DNA of 62,000 bases, from positions 257,501 to 319,500 of the forward strand of contig RPFO01000240.1 of NCBI GenBank assembly GCA_009746045.1, written 5' to 3'. Source of the DNA: Mesostigma viride (lineage: Eukaryota; Streptophyta; Mesostigmatophyceae; Mesostigmatales; Mesostigmataceae). Made by a program: the position numbers and the translations under genes. Of the stretch, positions 11,477-24,225 are shown in pieces (position 1 is the first letter of the stretch; each line of letters opens with the position of its first letter). A model generated the notes under the pieces. That model was not told the origin of the DNA and searched no databases. It saw only the letters and a program-made list of their open reading frames with translations.

Positions 11477-12389
11477 TTGATGATTTGCACAGCAACTCGT
11501 CAGGGAGCTTGTGAGCTCCTGGTCTTGCTGGCTGGAATGACCATAGGCTGCTTGGCTAGCAACCTTTATCCTCACACCAGGCCTACGACCCTCGACAGGC
11601 TTGCCACTCGTTGTAACTAAGGTTCGTGTGTGAAGACGCTCATTGCCTAGTTGGGCCTCGAGCTATATGCAACCTCGTTCCATCCTTGTTCCTCGGTCTT
11701 GAGCAGCGCTGTGCATCGCTGCCTTGCCAGAGCCCCGTATCACTGCCTTGCATCCTCGTTGCAGGCAGCGCACAGGAATCTCTGGCTATCCTGTGTCTAG
11801 GTTAGCACAGGACCTCCCTCAGCCCTGCATGGAGTTACATCCTTGCAGACCTGCTGGCTTGCCACTGGCTTCTACTAGCCACAGGACCGTTGCGTCCTCA
11901 GTACACTGTGTCCCAGTCACGTGATGGTTCAGGCTAAGCCCGTGCAGGCCCTGCCTGCCACGTGTCCTGTCCACTGTGTCCTGAGAGTGCACCGCCCCCG
12001 CCCACCGGTCGGCAGTACTTCGGGACCTGATATCTTTCTAGTCCCTTGTCTGTTCTAGGCGGTTGGCACGGCGTTGGAAAGGTCTCCTCAACCTGCATCC
12101 AACTAGCACATTGGTGCCCCAATATGCTAACTCTTACCGGCCAGTCAGCTAGTGAGCATCTGGCGACCAACGCGTGCAAGTGGACAGCCACGGGCACTGG
12201 GCCATTGTTGAATGGCCCGGAAGCTATTAGTCGTACAGTCTGTACTACTAGGGAGATTTGCGGCGGAGAGCCGGCTGGAACTTATGTTGACACGGCCAAC
12301 TGTGGCGTCACTATAGGTAGTAGTTCTGGATTGAACATGGCCATTATGTCTTCCCCCCCATGACAGGCTCCCCCTTCGCTGGGCATAGC
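11477..12389. other. No assignable gene
   Basis: CT/CA-rich spacer with short open frames on both strands and no recognisable domain, splice pattern or terminal repeat. Confidence 0.5.
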
Positions 12390-12560
12390 TTGAAGATCAT
12401 GGGGATGCACGTGCCCTGGTGCACCTAGAGCAAGGGTCCTTTACATCCCCACCCTTGCAGGAAGTAGCTTAGGATGTATGATAGGCCATATGCCCCCTCT
12501 CAAGGGCTATGTGCTACATATACTCCCAACGGAGTTATGTTACAATTCAATTATGTGGCG
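12390..12560 (+). mobile_element. LINE/SINE-type 3' tail
   Basis: The words GTGCTACATATACTCCCAACGG and GTTATGTTACAATTCAATT match the end of the LINE copies at 2.4, 2.7 and 3.4 kb. The upstream part differs, so it may be a SINE sharing the LINE tail, or a diverged LINE fragment. Confidence 0.5.
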
Positions 12561-12856
12561 ACCAGTGACTGCCAAGTAGCACAGCACCGCCACATTGTGG
12601 CGCTCTTGGGAACTGTCATTTGGGGGTGATATCGCCACATATTGCTAAAACTGGCGCTACACCGCCACATTTGGCGAGCAAACGCCACTAATCGAAACAC
12701 TGAGGTAGGCACCTATCTTCGTATTTAAACACAAAAAGGAGAAGGGTACAGCAGATCCGCCCTCTTGAGTAGTAATAATTTCTCCAATCCACTGCCTGGC
12801 TAGTACAGGATTAATAGCCACCTGTTCTATTATGCCTTCAAATTTCAAAGGTCATC

Positions 12857-13342
12857 TTAACCGTAATAACTCCAGGTACTGGCTGGCCGCACATAAGTCA
12901 TCGACACAATAGGCAAAAATTGAAATAAAAACTCGTAGCCGGCTTGGTTATTCAGGGCAGCAGGGCGTCGAAAAGAGTCAATTTCGCAAACAAGCGCACG
13001 GCGTTTGCGCGACTTTTCCGGCACAGAAATACCTCCGCGATGGAAATTCTCGCTCTGGACAAAAAATCTGCCTCCAGCAGGAACCAGACGTGGGTTTTCC
13101 TTGTTCAATGCCAATGACCAAATGATGTGCGTGATTCTTGGTAATATAGCTGTTTCGTTGGTACTTATCAAGATTTGACAAGAGGTACCTCCAGGCCTGC
13201 GCAGCTGGCTGGACCAGAAACACAAGTCTCGGACGGACTTTAGTCGGCCTACGAACTGGGCCTGCGCACAGTCCAAGTAATTGCCTGCCTTCGCGAACGA
13301 CAACAACGAATTAGTATCTACAAAAACGCGGCCTGAGCACAT
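12857..13342 (-). CDS. Unassigned 161-codon open frame
   Basis: An uninterrupted minus-strand frame of mixed composition. It has no signal peptide, membrane segment or motif that I recognise. No neighbouring exon, repeat pair or terminal structure explains it. It is longer than most chance frames nearby, which is the only support for coding. Function unknown; it may be non-coding. Confidence 0.2.
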   Translation of the reverse strand: MCSGRVFVDTNSLLSFAKAGNYLDCAQAQFVGRLKSVRDLCFWSSQLRRPGGTSCQILISTNETAILPRITHIIWSLALNKENPRLVPAGGRFFVQSENFHRGGISVPEKSRKRRALVCEIDSFRRPAALNNQAGYEFLFQFLPIVSMTYVRPASTWSYYG

Positions 13343-15258
13343 TAATTTAATTATCGTTCGTCAACACTTGCTTCGTCCCGAGTCAGTCCACAGATATGGA
13401 CTCAGTTTCACATCTTGTGCAATTGCTAGCATTCAGCCTAATTATTATTTTTGGGCCATCCTTGGAACCAAGCATGCATTTAGGGTGAGTTACGTTAGGG
13501 TCATGTCATTGGTGCAGCCAAATGGGGAGGAGGAGGAGGAGGAGGAGGAGGACCTGCGCCTGTGGCGCAAGGTTCGCGCTGCCTGCACAGCCCGGGGAAA
13601 GAAGCCGCGGTTCTTGCCGCTGCAGCCGCCAGACAAAAACTAAAGGGTCATGCCTGGCATGATCTATGAATGAGTCTTTGTCTTAATACTTATACTGTAC
13701 CATGTTGAGCCGGTGTAGTATGTGAGGGCAGTGGGTGATGGCCGATGGTTGCATGGGCCCATGTGATGGATGGCACATTAAGTTATAACTCACAAGTTAC
13801 TAGCAATAGTATAGTGAGAACAAGGGCTGCATGCGCTGCCGTTAAGAAAGCATGGTCATGCTGGCTTAAATAATTGCATGGACCAACGTGGAGTAATCTC
13901 CATGGCAGCGGGGGTGCTGCTGTGCATTTTGTTAATAATGAATGTGTGTGCTCATGTGTGTATGTGTATGGAGCTTGTTGTGGGATCCTATGACGAGACG
14001 ATGACGTGCGTGATGAATAGGGAACTGTTTGATAACGAAAGGTTAGTGGTTGTAGACTATTATTATTAGATGGTTATAGGTTGTTGATTATTCAATGAGG
14101 CGGCACACTTTTGTTTTTGTTCATTATTGCACTGACTTCCGCGCGTGAATCCCACTGAACTGAACTGAACACCGCGCGGCAAATCAATCGTCAATGGCGT
14201 TAACTATTGCAAGTACATATCGGAACCTGCACGCCGATTGGCGACAATTTATTCCTTCCGGCGCAGGTGTACGGCGTACTTTTGGTACACTTGCCAGGTT
14301 TGTTGCGATTCTGTTGCATTGCGGAACTCTAGAATTGGTGGGTTTTCAGTTGCGGAACTAGGTGTTGCGATACTCGAGCACGCTCCCATTTCTCATCCAA
14401 ACATCACTTTTGACAAGTGAAGGTGCCATGGTGTGCCCATACCTGCCCTTAATCGAAGTGGATGATAATTTTTTTTTTGAGTTGCGATTCTTGTTGCGAT
14501 ACTGGGGGTGACCCCTGTTTATATTTTAATGTACATAATATACTAACTCATATATCATCTAGATGTCTTTTTTCAATTCAATCGGCGATTTTGTTCTACG
14601 CAGTTAGAACAAGTCAGTTAATGCCAGCATTGCTTATGTCAAGCACATGATCCATAGTGCACATGCATTGAAGTACATGTTAGCGTTAACGACGACATGA
14701 CTTCTACGTCAAATCCTCATTCATGAACTTAGTAGTTGGATTTTTTGGTCTGATCACGCGAATTGTTGTATGTACCTTTACTAGTGTAGGTCGTGTTTTT
14801 TACCCAGGTTAAATATAAGGTGGAATTATTTAATTTGTTTAATCAAGCCAATTAAATTCTATGTCCTCTGTCTGCCAGGCTGCAATAGTTAAAATTGACC
14901 TGATAGGTAATAATGCCTGTGCCAGTTTGCAACGTGCAGGCCAATGACTTCAAGCGGCCGCTGTCACTCTCAACTTCCTTAACAGTAGATGCATGCATTA
15001 AATTATTTATTACCCAACGGTCCAGTTGATTCTCATCCATGAACGGCCGTCGCAAACTTTTCAAGGTTAAGGTTTATCAAGCTTGATTCCAATACCACGT
15101 AATCAATGTTCCTACCACATTCTGTTCACAATATCAATGAAAGTTATCAATCATGATCAATGTTGTTGACCATATCCTTGCGAACGCCCACGCCAACATA
15201 TACTGCTGCTAGTTAACTCAACTATAATGCATGGATGCCACTCACGGATCACAACACC
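13343..15258. other. Intergenic spacer upstream of the CUB gene
   Basis: Contains a GGA run at 13527-13552, a run of T at 14469-14479 and mostly AT-rich sequence. No exon was recognised. The promoter of the gene starting at 15259 should lie here, but no specific element can be assigned. Confidence 0.5.
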
Positions 15259-18200
15259 ATGAGGGCCTCCCTTGCCATGCTGACCGTGGTGGCGGCCGTT
15301 GTGTGTGCCCGAGCCGCAGGACGCAGAATTCTCGGAACATACTGCTCATCCCAGACGCTGACCGCCGCGGCCGGGCAGTTCCACGACGGGTCCGGGGACA
15401 ACGTCCCGTACCTTCCCAACACGCAGTGCTCATGGCTGATCCAGCCGTCCTACTCTCCAATCCGCGTGGAGGTTGTGAACATCGACACCGAAGCTGACTA
15501 CGACAAACTGACCCTGTATGACGGTGCCACGACCTCCAGTCCGGTGATCGCTGTGCTGTCCGGAAGCAACTCGTCGTTGAGCACAAGGATTTTCCAGTCC
15601 ACGGGTTCCTCGCTCCTCATCAGGTTCTCCTCCGATGAGACGGTGGAGGGAACCGGCTTCTTTCTCAGATATTCACAGGGGACGCAGTCACCCATCGGAA
15701 ACGAGCCACCCAGGCCGCCCTCCCCCCGCCGCGCAGCCCCCCCCCCCCCCACTCTCGGACCCTACTGCTCGTCCCAGACGCTGACCGCCGCGGCTGGGCA
15801 GTTCCACGACGGGTCCGGGGACAACGTCCTGTACCTTCCCAACACGCAGTGCTCATGGCTGATCCAGCCGTCCTACTCTCCAATCCGCGTGGAGGTTGTG
15901 AACATCGACACCGAAGCTGGCTACGACAAACTGACCCTGTACGACGGTGCCACGACCTCCAGTCCGGTGATCGCTGTGCTGTCCGGAAGCAACTCGTCGT
16001 TGAGCACGAGGATTTTCCAGTCCACGGGGTCCTCGCTCCTCATCACGTTCTCCTCCGATGGTTCGATGGAGGGAACCGGCTTCTTTCTCAGATATTCACA
16101 GGGGACGCAGTCACCCATCGGAAACGAGCCACCCAGGCCGCCCTCACCCCCGCCGCCCAGGCCCCCCCCCCCCCACTCTCGGACCCTACTGCTCGTCCCA
16201 GACGCTGACCGCCGCGGCCGGGCAGTTCCACGACGGGTCCGGGGACAACGTCCCGTACCTTCCCAACACACGGTGCTCATGGCTGATCCAGCCGTCCTAC
16301 TCTCCGATCCGCGTGGAGGTTGTGAACATCGACACCGAAGCTGGCTACGACAAACTGACCCTGTACGACGGTGCCACGACCTCCAGTCCGGTGATCGCTA
16401 AGCTGTCCGGAAGCAACTCAGCGTTGAGCACAAGGATTTTCCAGTCCACGGGGTCCTCCCTCCTCATCAAGTTCTCCTCCGATGGTTCGATGGAGGGAAC
16501 CGGCTTCTTTCTCAGATATTCACAGGGGACGCAGTCACCCATCGGAAACGAGCTAACCCCGCCGCCCATGAGGCTGCCCCCCCCCCGCCGCCCAAGCCCC
16601 CCCCCCCCCCCTCCCGGACCCTACTGCTCGTCCCAGACGCTGACCGCCGCGGCCGGGCAGTTCCACGACGGGTCCGGGGACTACGTCCTGTACCTTCCCA
16701 ACACGCAGTGCTCATGGCTGATCCAGCCGTCCTACTCTCCAATCCGCGTGGAGGTTGTGAACATCGACACCGAAGCTGGCTACGACAAACTGACCCTGTA
16801 TGACGGTGCCACGACCTCCAGTCCGGTGATCGCTGTGCTGTCCGGAAGCAACTCGTCGTTGAGCACGAGGATTTTCCAGTCCACGGGGTCCTCGCTCCTC
16901 ATCACGTTCTCCTCCGATGAGACGGTGGAGGGAGCCGGCTTCTTTCTCAGATATTCACAGGGGACGCAGTCACCCATCGGAAACGAGCTAACCCCGCCGC
17001 CCATTAGGCCGCCCCCCCCCCCGCCGCCCATGAGGAACGGTGGAGGGCTCGGAGTTCCAAGCCCTCCACCCCCCAGCCCTCCACCTCCAAGCCCACCACC
17101 ATTTCCGAGCCCTCCACCCCCTCCAAGCCCTCCACCTCCCAGCCCTCCGCCTCCCAGCCCACCACCACCTCCAAGCCCTCCACCCCCCAGCCCTACACCT
17201 CCAAGCCCACCACCATTTCCGAGCCCTCCGCCCCCCAGTTCACCACCTCCAAGCCAACCACCACCGCCAAGCCCTCCACCCCCCAGCCCTCCACCTCCAG
17301 GCCCACCACGACCTTCAAGCCCTTCACCACCAAGCCCTCCACCCCCTCCAATCCCTCCACCCCCTCCAAGCCCTCCTCCTCCCACCCCTCCGCCTCCAAA
17401 GCCACAACCACCTCCAAGCCCTCCACCCCCCAGCCCTCCTCCAAGCCCTCCTTCTCTAAGCCCTCCACCCACTCTGAGCCCTCCACCCCCCAGCCCTCCA
17501 CCTCCAAGCCCACCACCATTTCCGAGCCCTCCACCCCCTCCAAGCCCTCCACCTCCCAGCCCTCCGCCTCCCAGCCCACCACCACCTCCTAGCCTTCCGC
17601 CTCCACCAAGCCCTCCTCCACCTCGAAGCCCTCCATCCCCTCCAAGCTCTCCACCTCCCAGCCCTCCGCCTCCAAGCCCACCACCACCTCCAAGCTCTCC
17701 ACCTCCCAGCCCTCCTCCAAGCCCTCCACCTCTAAGCCCTCCACCTCCAAGCCCTCCACCCCCCAGCCCTCCACCTCCGATCCCGCCACTACCTCCAAGC
17801 CCTCCACCCCCTCCAAGCCCACCACCACATCCAAGCCCTCCACCTCCCAGTCCTCCGCCTGCAAGCCCACCACCACCTCCAAGCCCTCCACCCCCCAGCC
17901 CTCCACCTCCAAGCCCACCACCATTTCCGAGCCCTCCACCCCCTCCAAGCCCTCCACCTCCCAGCCATCAACCTCCAAGCCCACCACAACCTCCAAGCCC
18001 TCCACCCCCTTCAAGCCCTCCACCCCCTCCAAGCCCTCTTCCTCCCAGCCCTCCGCCCCCCAGTTCACCACCTCCAAGCCAACCACCACCGCCAAGCCCT
18101 CCACGCCCCAGCCCTCCACCTCCAAGCCCACCACAACCTCCAAGCCCTCCACCCACTTCAAGCTCTCCACCCCCTCCAAGCCCTCCACCTCCCAGCCCTC

Positions 18201-20968
18201 CGCCCCCCAGTTCACCACCTCCAAGCCAACCACCACCGCCAAGCCCTCCACGCCCCAGCCCTCCACCTCCAGGCCCACCACGACCTTCAAGCCCTTCACC
18301 TACAAGCCCTCCACCCCCTCCAAGCCCTCCACCTCCCACCCCTCCGCCTCCAAAGCCACAACCACCTCCAAGCCCTCCACCCCCCAGCCCTCCACCTCCG
18401 ATCCCGCCACTACCTCTAAGCCCTCCACCCCCTCCAAGCCCACCACCACATCCAAGCCCTCCACCTCCCAGTCCTCCGCCTGCAAGCCCACCACCACATC
18501 CAAGCCCTCCACCCCCCAGCCCTCCACCTCCAAGCCCACCACCATTTCCGAGCCCTCCACCCCCTCCAAGCCCTCCACCTCCCAGCCCCCCACCTCCAAG
18601 CCCACCACAACCTCCAAGCCCTCCACCCCCTTCAAGCCCTCCACCCCCTCCAAGCCCTCCACCCCCCAGCCCTCCACCTCCAATCCCGCCACCACCTCCG
18701 ATCCCTCCACCCCCTCCAAGCCCTCCACCTCCCAGCCCTCCGCCCCCCAGTTCACCACCTCCAAGCCAACCACCACTGCCAAGCCCTCCACGCCGCAGCC
18801 CTCCACCTCCAGGCCCACCACGACCTTCAAGCCCTTCACCTCCAAGCCCTCCACCCCCTCCAAGCCCTCCACCCCCTCCAAGCCCTCCACCTCCCACCCC
18901 TCCGCCTCCAAAGCCACAACCACCTCCAAGCCCTCCACCCCCCAGCCCTCCTCCAAGCCCTCCACCTCTAAGCCCTCCACCTCCAAGCCCTCCACCTCCA
19001 AGCGCTCCACCCCCCAGCCCTCCGCCTCCAAGCCCTCCACTACCTCCAAGCCCTCCACCCCCTCCAAGCCCACCACCACATCCAAGCCCTCCACCTCCCA
19101 GCCCTCCGCCTCCAAGCCCACCACCACCTCCGAGCCCTCCACCCCCTCGAAGCCCTCCACCTCCCAGCCCTCCGCCTCCAAGCCCTCCACCCTCTCCAAG
19201 CCCTCGACCTTCTGCAAGCCCTCCACCTCCAAGCCCTCCACCTCCCAGCCCTTTCCATCAAAGCCCACTGCCACCCCCTAGTCCTCCGTCTCCTCCAAGC
19301 CTTCCTCCACCTCCAAGGCCCCCACCCCCCAGCCCTCCACCTCCAAGCCCACCACCACCTCTGAGCCCTCCACCCCCTCTAAGCCCTCCACCTCCGAACC
19401 CTCCGCCTCCCAGCCCACCACCACCTCCTAGCCCTCCGCCTCCACCAAGCCTTTCTCCACCTCCAAGCCCTCCAACCCCCAGTCCTCCACCTCTAGGCCC
19501 ACCACCCCCTCCAAGCCCACCACCACATCCAAGCCCTCCACCTCCCAGCCCTCCGCCTCCAAGCCCACCACCACCTCCAAGCCCTCCACCCCCCAGCCCT
19601 CCACCTCCGAGCCCACCACCACCTCCAAGCCCGCCACCACCTCCAAGCCCTCCACCTCTTAGCCCACCAGCAAACCCTAGCCCTCGGCCTCCTCGAGGCC
19701 TACCACCAACTCCAAGCCCTCCACCCTTCAGCCATCCACCCCCCAGCCCTCCACCTCCGATCCCGCCACTACCTCCAAGCCCACCACCACCTCCAAGCCC
19801 TCCACCTGCCAGCCCACCACCACCACCACCCAGCCCCCCACCACCTCCCAGCCCTCCTCCACCTACCAGCCCTCTGCCTCCTCGAATCCCTCCACCTCCC
19901 AGCCCTCGTCATGACCCACCACCAAGCAGCCCTTCGACACCATCCTTGCAGCCAGTGGCAGGCCCGCCGTTGGTTCCTGCTGCAGCTGGCCCACCCCAGA
20001 GTCCTTTGTCACCACTGCAGCCACAACACCCCATGAGTCCTCTGCCCCCCCCCCCCCTATTTGCAACGCTGCCACCGCTGGGTGCCCCACAGGAATCATT
20101 CCGACGGAGCCCGGTTGCTGGTGCCCTGAAACCATCAACATCACTTTCTTCATGACCATCCCCTTGGCAGGTTTTACGCAGAGGGTTGAGGAGTTCATGG
20201 CCGCACTGGCCGGACAGGCTCTGCCTGGGCTTGTTAATTCGACTCAGATTGTCATCCGATCAGCCGTGAGCGGGTCGACGATATTAACCCTTGCAATCAT
20301 TCCAGCCGAGGGCAAGCGCTCGTTTGACCCCAATGATCGCGGAACGTTGATAGCAGCGCTGCATATGGGGCGCGTATTTTTGCCTGATGTTTTTGGCCTG
20401 GATTCCATCACACTCCCTGACACAGGGCGTCCCCCCGTATGCACGCTTCCACGTGAAGCAGGGAAGCTGCCTATTGATGGGAGCCCACCGGTTCCAAAGT
20501 TTTTTCCATTCCAGCCAAGCAATGGCACAACGGATGGGATTGTGATAACGCGTGTCGATGTAAGCTTCTCACGACCATGCCAGGGTGCTGATGTCATCCC
20601 CTTCTGTGGTGATGTGGGATGCCTCTTGAAACTTCCAGGTCCAGGCTCACATGTTAATATCACAGATTATAAACTGCAGGAGAATTATACAGCGGATTAT
20701 GTGGTTCAGGTGGCATATGTGGAGGAACCTGCCATGGCCAATATGACAAAACAAACTTTTGGAGTCCGCCTGAAGATCGCGGGGGGTATCTGCAGGGATG
20801 CAATGGGCAACTTCAGCATGGATGGTGATTACAGCATTACAGGCCTTGTCAGCACCACGGAAGAGGGGCGGCTACTCAAGAACAAGCTTCTCCTCACGCT
20901 GAACTACACTATCTCACCCAAATGTACACATGGCGATGTGGGCTACCGACGCCTTGCCATCGACCTGG
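15259..20968 (+). CDS. Exon 1 of giant CUB / hydroxyproline-rich surface protein
   Basis: The start at ATG 15259 gives a clean signal peptide (MRASLAMLTVVAAVVCARA); an in-frame ATG 24 bases upstream is possible. Four CUB domains follow (about 15339-15690, 15763-16110, 16187-16543, 16622-16978), each with YCSSQTLTAAAG, YLPNTQCSWLI and YDKLTLYDGATTSSPV. A Pro-rich linker of SPPPP/PPSP motifs runs from 17040 to 19930, typical of extensin/pherophorin-type glycoproteins. Then comes a Cys-rich start (GCPTGIIPTEPGCWCPE) and a roughly 270-residue ectodomain with NxS/T sites. Two frame changes fall exactly in C homopolymers (about 16162-16175 and 20047-20059) and cancel. They may be sequencing length errors or true polymorphism. 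It ends in phase 1 at donor GTACGT (20969). CUB domains bind proteins or glycans outside the cell; the specific ligand is unknown. Confidence 0.8.
15339..16980 (+). repeat. Four tandem CUB-domain repeats
   Basis: Unit starts (TACTGCTC) at 15339, 15763, 16187 and 16622, giving periods of about 424, 424 and 435 bases. The units differ by only scattered bases, mostly silent or conservative (IRFSSDE versus ITFSSDG), which implies recent duplication or gene conversion. Poly-C/Pro linkers separate them. Confidence 0.9.
17040..19930 (+). repeat. Proline-rich (SPPPP)n minisatellite, coding
   Basis: About 2.9 kb of CCTCCACCTCCAAGC-like words in one frame encoding SPPPP, PPSP and occasional PKPQPP blocks. 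Larger blocks recur (for example SPPPFPSPPPPPSPPPP and PPPTPPPPKPQPPP several times), so the array grew by duplication of units of hundreds of bases. The antisense frames (Gly- or Glu/Val-rich) are shadows. Confidence 0.9.
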
Positions 20969-21901
20969 GTACGTTCTGGCAGCTTGGTTGCATTAATATT
21001 CACACGTTAGTTAGATCTGACACCCTAAAATGACTAGCCATCCACCCGGGAACGTAGAGCTCGGGGCTGGTGTTTTCCTGGTATTTTCATTATTATTCAC
21101 ATGTCAAGTCCACCACTACCAGGTGTATATGTAGCAGCAATCGACCTGGGTAGGTCTTACGTTGGACAGACGTATTCTTGGTTGACCTACCTGTAGATCT
21201 CCTTGCTGGCTGTATATGTCTGAGTCCTGAACAGAGTAACTTGTTATTCATGACCGTTGATCTCTGCTAGTTGCACGTGCTACACAGCTGGCTATATTCC
21301 TGATGGCTGAGTTCAGTGGGCCAGGCTGTTGCTTGAAAGTCGCTGCCATCACTTGTTCTATTATACTACTAGTATGGCATTATCGAGTAGGTTACAGTGT
21401 AAGTGATATCATGACATGATGACTGCACTGAACATCAGCGCGTGTTTCTCCGGATTGTCCATGTATGTAGATACAAGGGTGGTACTCAATGCCTGCTGTC
21501 AACGCTGGCTCCCATTATTAGGACCCATCCTCCGTACATATAGAATTTAGTTCCTTATCTCGCGACGTAAGGATACTGTAAGCAAGCAGATTCCATTCCA
21601 GCCTGTATTGTTGTACATTGGTTTACCAACGTTATTCTCCACCAGGAAAGGTGCGGAAGCGCTGTGTTGTCAGCCAGAGATTGAGCGTGGGCTGATACAT
21701 GCTTGAAAATAGCAGCCACCAAGTCTACCCATTGGGACAAGGCGTGCGTTCCCGCCTTTATATACCGAATTAATACCTATTTTTGTTTTGCTCGTTTGTA
21801 TTACTTATCATAACTTTATCATATGAACTAGTAATGCTCTAGGCAACCACTACTTGAATGTTAACAGATGGACATACCCGCCATGGCAATTTGTGCTGCA
21901 G
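20969..21901 (+). other. Intron 1 of the CUB/HRGP gene
   Basis: Donor GTACGT at 20969 after codon position 1; acceptor TGTGCTGCAG ending at 21901. Joining restores the frame (G+GG GAG GAT). Nothing else recognisable inside. Confidence 0.7.
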
Positions 21902-22070
21902 GGGAGGATCAACCAGTAAAGCCGAAGTTTCTCAGGGTGTCGCCAATGGACAGCATTACAAGCGACACCTTGGTGTACATAATGCTGGACCTTTCGGGCA
22001 ACGCAGTGATGGCATTCGACAAAAGCGCGTTGACCATAACTAACTGCGTCGTGGAGAAAATCAACAGCAG
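21902..22070 (+). CDS. Exon 2 of CUB/HRGP gene, Ig-like segment
   Basis: Enters in phase 1 and leaves in phase 2 at CAACAGCAG/GTCAGT. It encodes GEDQPVKPKFLRVSP then LDLSGNAVMAFDKSALTITN, a pattern resembling the beta-strand repeats of bacterial-type Ig-like domains (a residue run ending FDxSxLTITN). It probably forms an extracellular fold with exon 3. The fold name is inferred from pattern only. Confidence 0.65.
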
Positions 22071-23214
22071 GTCAGTACCTGTTAATTTGGCTGATAGCCT
22101 ACTGTATCTCCTATCTACTATTGTACTGTGACCTGTTTTGGCGCCTCTCCACCTGGGCTGAACCTCTCTGAACACCTGGTCTAGCGCCTCTTTACCTCAG
22201 ATTTAGCACATTTTAACCTGGTGTGACGCCTACTACAGTAAATTGTCGGCGGGAACATTTTTGGCACCAAAATATTTGCGCCAGTACCTCTGGAGAGTCA
22301 AAATGCCCGGGCCACACATCGCCGGGGTGGACATGGCGATGCCTTACCATTAGTATTTACCAAATCTGGCTTAAGTAGAACGCAAATGTTGTAATTATTT
22401 GAAATTTGCTGTCTTTTCTTGATCCTTGTTTGCAGCCCTGGGGGTGGTCCAAAAACCTGCCCTCGATCGCTGACATTTAAAATACATGCCTTCGGCGGTG
22501 ATAGTCGATGTTCGTGGATTGTAATGATCAAGGAAGAAGCTTCATATCCCCACCATTCACCAAACCAATCCACCAACCTCAGATAAAAACATGGAATGAG
22601 TGCATGGGCAATTACAAAAGCCATGCTGATGGTGAGCATGCCACTTTGTGAGAAAAATGTTAGACAATTCTTGTTTGATTGGTTGGAGCGTAAAATCATA
22701 TTAGAAAACAAATTGCGGCAGTCGTGGCACGTACATAGCACACAGGCAGGTACGCAGTACACGGAGCAGAGGTTCAAGTGATGACAAACAGGCTGACGCA
22801 GATTTTATCGACACTTGGCACGACACATGACAGATGACGGTCCGTACGTGATCAAACTCAACGACTAATCCAGTATGTACATTGAATCCAAGAATGACAA
22901 GTAGGACCACAGACTCACTGGACCGTACGCGGCCGCCGCCAGACTACAATGATGGCGCACCGGACCTTGGCGTGGAAAACCGATGACACGCACAATAAGT
23001 TTCACTACCTACTTTGAACGGATATAAAATTATGTACATGTTCAGCCAACTAAACTCTTGAACATGAAACACTTATATCAAGACAATTGATATACACAAT
23101 ATATGTGAGATATAAAATATGAAACTTCACAACATAACATTAAACAAACAAATTATGTATGGACAAAACACGAAAAAACATGCCACCTGCCAATATAACA
23201 TATGAAAGAAGGCG
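22071..23214 (+). other. Intron 2, left part
   Basis: Short frames only. No exon was found that fits phase 2. From about 23210 the composition turns GC-rich and self-complementary (next entry), then transposons fill the intron to 31.5 kb. Confidence 0.6.
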
Positions 23215-23439
23215 GCGACAGGGGTCAGGGGCAGCGTACCTGACGCCCGGAATACCTTTCTGCATAGCGGCTGGGATGGCGAAGCCCGGGCGGCCAGGTT
23301 CTACACTGCCGGGAAGCAATTAGCGAAAGCTAATCCCGAGGTGCCGACAGCTACTAAACAAATGGGAGAGGGCCGACTAACCTGGCCAACGCAGAAGAAA
23401 AGGCTCCATTGATCAGGAGCTCTCCACTTGCTCGGGCCT
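23215..23439 (+). other. Strongly self-complementary segment, possible structured RNA
   Basis: Three nested or adjacent pairings are visible: GTCAGG with CCTGAC (about 23225-23246); a long-range 9-bp pairing of GGCCAGGTT (about 23291) with AACCTGGCC (about 23380); and inside it a hairpin ATTAGC-GAAA-GCTAAT closed by CGGG/CCCG (about 23311-23338). A GNRA tetraloop on a perfect stem suggests RNA selection. No match to a named RNA class is claimed. It lies directly left of TIR element copy B. Confidence 0.35.
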
Positions 23440-24221
23440 CATTACAATTCGTTCAAGTGGCCCGCCGGAGCGGCTGTACAATTTTTCCCAGTGAGCGCGC
23501 TGCCAAGTGTACTTGTGGGCAAATTTTTAGGTGCTCCGTCACTTCGAGGTACTAAAAAATAGGCTACGGTACGAATTCAGCGAATTTCAGCGAATTTTCA
23601 GTCGAACAAAAGGAAGTGACGCCAACTACCAAAAAGTTTCCGTTACGAATTTTCAGCCCAACACTCGCGCAAATTTAAATGAAGTGACGGCAACTACCAC
23701 ATTTTCCGTTACGAATTTTCAGTCCCGCACGCTTGCACAAGAGGAAGTGACGGCAACTACCAAAACTTTCCGTTACGAATTTTCAGTCCCACACTTCGTG
23801 CAAATTTTAGTAGGGCTGCACGCAAGCTACCTTTCAAAATTTCGCGCAAGTATGGAACACATTTCATTCGTCTGGAGGAACGCTGCCCGCCAACTACCCC
23901 CGTTCAGGAATTTGCGTCGAATTTTACTTGAGATTTGGAAATCTGAACGTCCGCGCAAATTTTAGTAGGGCTGCACGCAAGCTACCTTTCAAAATTTTGC
24001 GCAAGTATGGAACGCAATTCATTCGTCCGGAGGAATGCTGCTCGTCAACTGCCCCCGTTCAGAAAGTTGCGCCGAACTTTACTTGAGATTTGGAAATCTG
24101 AACGTGCGGTTGGAGTTTCGCGGGGGAACCCAAGTTCCCCAAGTAATTCACCAATGACGCGCTTCGAACACTTGCCCGCTAAAACCTAAGCAGCCGCTCC
24201 GGCTGGCCACTTAAACGAAAC
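23440..24221. mobile_element. 782-bp inverted-repeat element, copy B
   Basis: Near-identical to 10696-11476, with the same imperfect terminal inverted repeats (TTCGTTCAAGTGGCCCGCCG at left and its inverted form at right) and the same internal repeats. It abuts the truncated gag of the tyrosine-recombinase retroelement at its right end. Confidence 0.75.
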
Positions 24222-24225
24222 AAGA

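Noticed and set aside
16780-19655. Long antisense Gly-rich and Glu/Val-rich frames
   Set aside because: They are the complement of the SPPPP coding repeat; low complexity keeps all frames open. Only the plus-frame Pro version continues from CUB domains into a complex ectodomain.
23215-23439. Hammerhead or HDV-like ribozyme
   Set aside because: The GAAA loop is present but the hammerhead CTGANGA core was not found, and an HDV-type double pseudoknot could not be drawn convincingly. Left as an unnamed structured candidate.
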